Assembly: GCA_965201085.1 (NCBI GenBank)
Contig: CBDAVS010000025.1
Coordinates: 186,001-250,000, forward strand
Source of the DNA: JAPOUP01 sp965201085
GTDB taxonomy: Bacteria > Pseudomonadota > Alphaproteobacteria > Rhodobacterales > Rhodobacteraceae
Direction of reading: 5' to 3'
Length of the DNA: 64,000 nucleotides
The stretch's first letter is position 1; the number at the start of each line of letters is the position of its first letter. The notes under the pieces are model-generated. The model was not told where the DNA came from. It worked only from the letters and a program-made list of their open reading frames with translations, and did no database searches. Positions 63,432 through 64,000 of this stretch are shown here, piece after piece. The position numbers and the translations under genes are program-made.

Positions 63432-64000
63432 TTGATCACCCATCCCCGAATTTCGGACAGCGCCGAGGTGGCCTCCGGCCGGATATGATCGTGTTGCATG
63501 GCACTGCGATGGAAAGTGCGGTGGCGGCGCTGGAGCGGCTATGTAGCGAGGAATTTGAGGTTTCGGCTCATTATCTGATCGCGGGTTGCGGTAAGATATA
63601 CCGTATGGTCGATGAAGAGCGGCGGGCCTGGCACGCGGGTGCCGGCAGCTGGGGCGGGTTGACGGACATTAACTCGCGATCCATCGGAATCGAACTGGAT
63701 AACGCGCCCGGAATACCATTTACCGATCCTCAGATGGGTGCGTTGGATACGCTTCTATCGGAGGTAATGAAACGCTGGTCCATTCCCGCTGAGCGGGTGA
63801 TCGCGCATTCCGACATGGCGCCGAGGCGGAAGGTGGATCCGGGTCCAAAGTTTGATTGGCGAAGGCTTGCGTTGGCGGGGCTGTCGGTGTGGCCGGAAGA
63901 GGAACCGGATACGGTTGGCGGTCAGCCGGGTCGGACGGTTGGAGAGATTGACAATGAGGTGGCGTTTCGATCCGCCGCGCTGGCATTCGGGTATCCCGAT
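63428..64000 (+). CDS. N-acetylmuramoyl-L-alanine amidase (amidase_2), 3' end outside the window
   Basis: The frame is open from GTG 63428, which overlaps the stop of the previous gene, to the window end, giving 191 codons. Zinc and catalytic features of the AmiD/AmpD-type fold are visible: MIVLHGTA (first His), SAHYLIAGCGKIYRMVDE, AWHAGAGSWGG, NSRSIGIELDN, and VIAHSDMAPRRKVDPGPKFDW (second His and Asp). These enzymes cleave the amide between MurNAc and the peptide stem. No signal peptide is visible at this start, so it is either cytoplasmic AmpD-like or its start differs. Confidence 0.9.
   Translation, partial: MIDHPSPNFGQRRGGLRPDMIVLHGTAMESAVAALERLCSEEFEVSAHYLIAGCGKIYRMVDEERRAWHAGAGSWGGLTDINSRSIGIELDNAPGIPFTDPQMGALDTLLSEVMKRWSIPAERVIAHSDMAPRRKVDPGPKFDWRRLALAGLSVWPEEEPDTVGGQPGRTVGEIDNEVAFRSAALAFGYPD

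Overview
The window reads as a high-GC alphaproteobacterial chromosome, most likely Rhodobacterales. The grounds are gene content rather than any search: the order tsaE-amgK-murU-addB-addA-trxA, an L-malyl-CoA/beta-methylmalyl-CoA lyase of the Mcl1 type, a dgcN-dgcA pair, a short-type porin, and the minus-strand block mreB-mreC-mreD-mrdA-rodA. The housekeeping genes are intact and tightly packed, often with ATGA or GTGA overlaps. They are separated by islands full of insertion sequences.

Layout. 1-9.3 kb: end of an IalB-like gene, then tsaE, peptidoglycan recycling (amgK, murU), recombination (addB, addA) and trxA. 9.4-14.1 kb: an IS30 scrap, a GC-rich repeat (R1), an MNT-HEPN-type gene, a decayed ISNCY-like element and a decayed IS30 copy. 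14.3-19.6 kb: D-amino-acid metabolism (aminotransferase, dgcA, dgcN), mcl1 and a YggS-family gene. 20-34.3 kb: the accessory island. It holds a porin, a truncated lipoprotein, two nested IS1595-family transposons that each carry a DNA methyltransferase, a gene of unknown function broken by an IS30 and an ISNCY element, and a DUF429-like gene broken by an IS1634-family element with a 250-bp direct duplication. 34.4-41.6 kb: peroxiredoxin, hydroxyacid dehydrogenase and the cell-shape operon. 41.7-43.3 kb: non-coding GC-rich DNA with a second, inverted copy of the repeat (R2). 43.3-51.7 kb: leuA, a secreted 22-repeat MORN protein, an IS30 copy in a divergent promoter region, nadE, a PfkB sugar kinase and a membrane protein. 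52.3-64 kb: an IS1380 scrap, a small metallopeptidase, a DUF1801 protein, gltX, tRNA-Ala(CGC), gcvT-gcvH-gcvP, gatC-gatA, an excalibur-type lipoprotein and the start of an N-acetylmuramoyl-L-alanine amidase.

The most interesting structure is at 22075-27172. An IS1595-type transposon (outer inverted repeats 22075-22097 and 27150-27172) carries a transposase, a 69-aa protein and a methyltransferase-HNH fusion, joined by ATGA overlaps. A second IS1595-type transposon (22109-24686) sits inside its left end, with a perfect 28-bp inverted repeat and 8-bp target duplications. It carries a transposase and a methyltransferase fused to a PD-(D/E)XK-like domain. The two methyltransferase cores are related but have different nuclease-like tails, which suggests a modular transposase plus modification/nuclease cargo.
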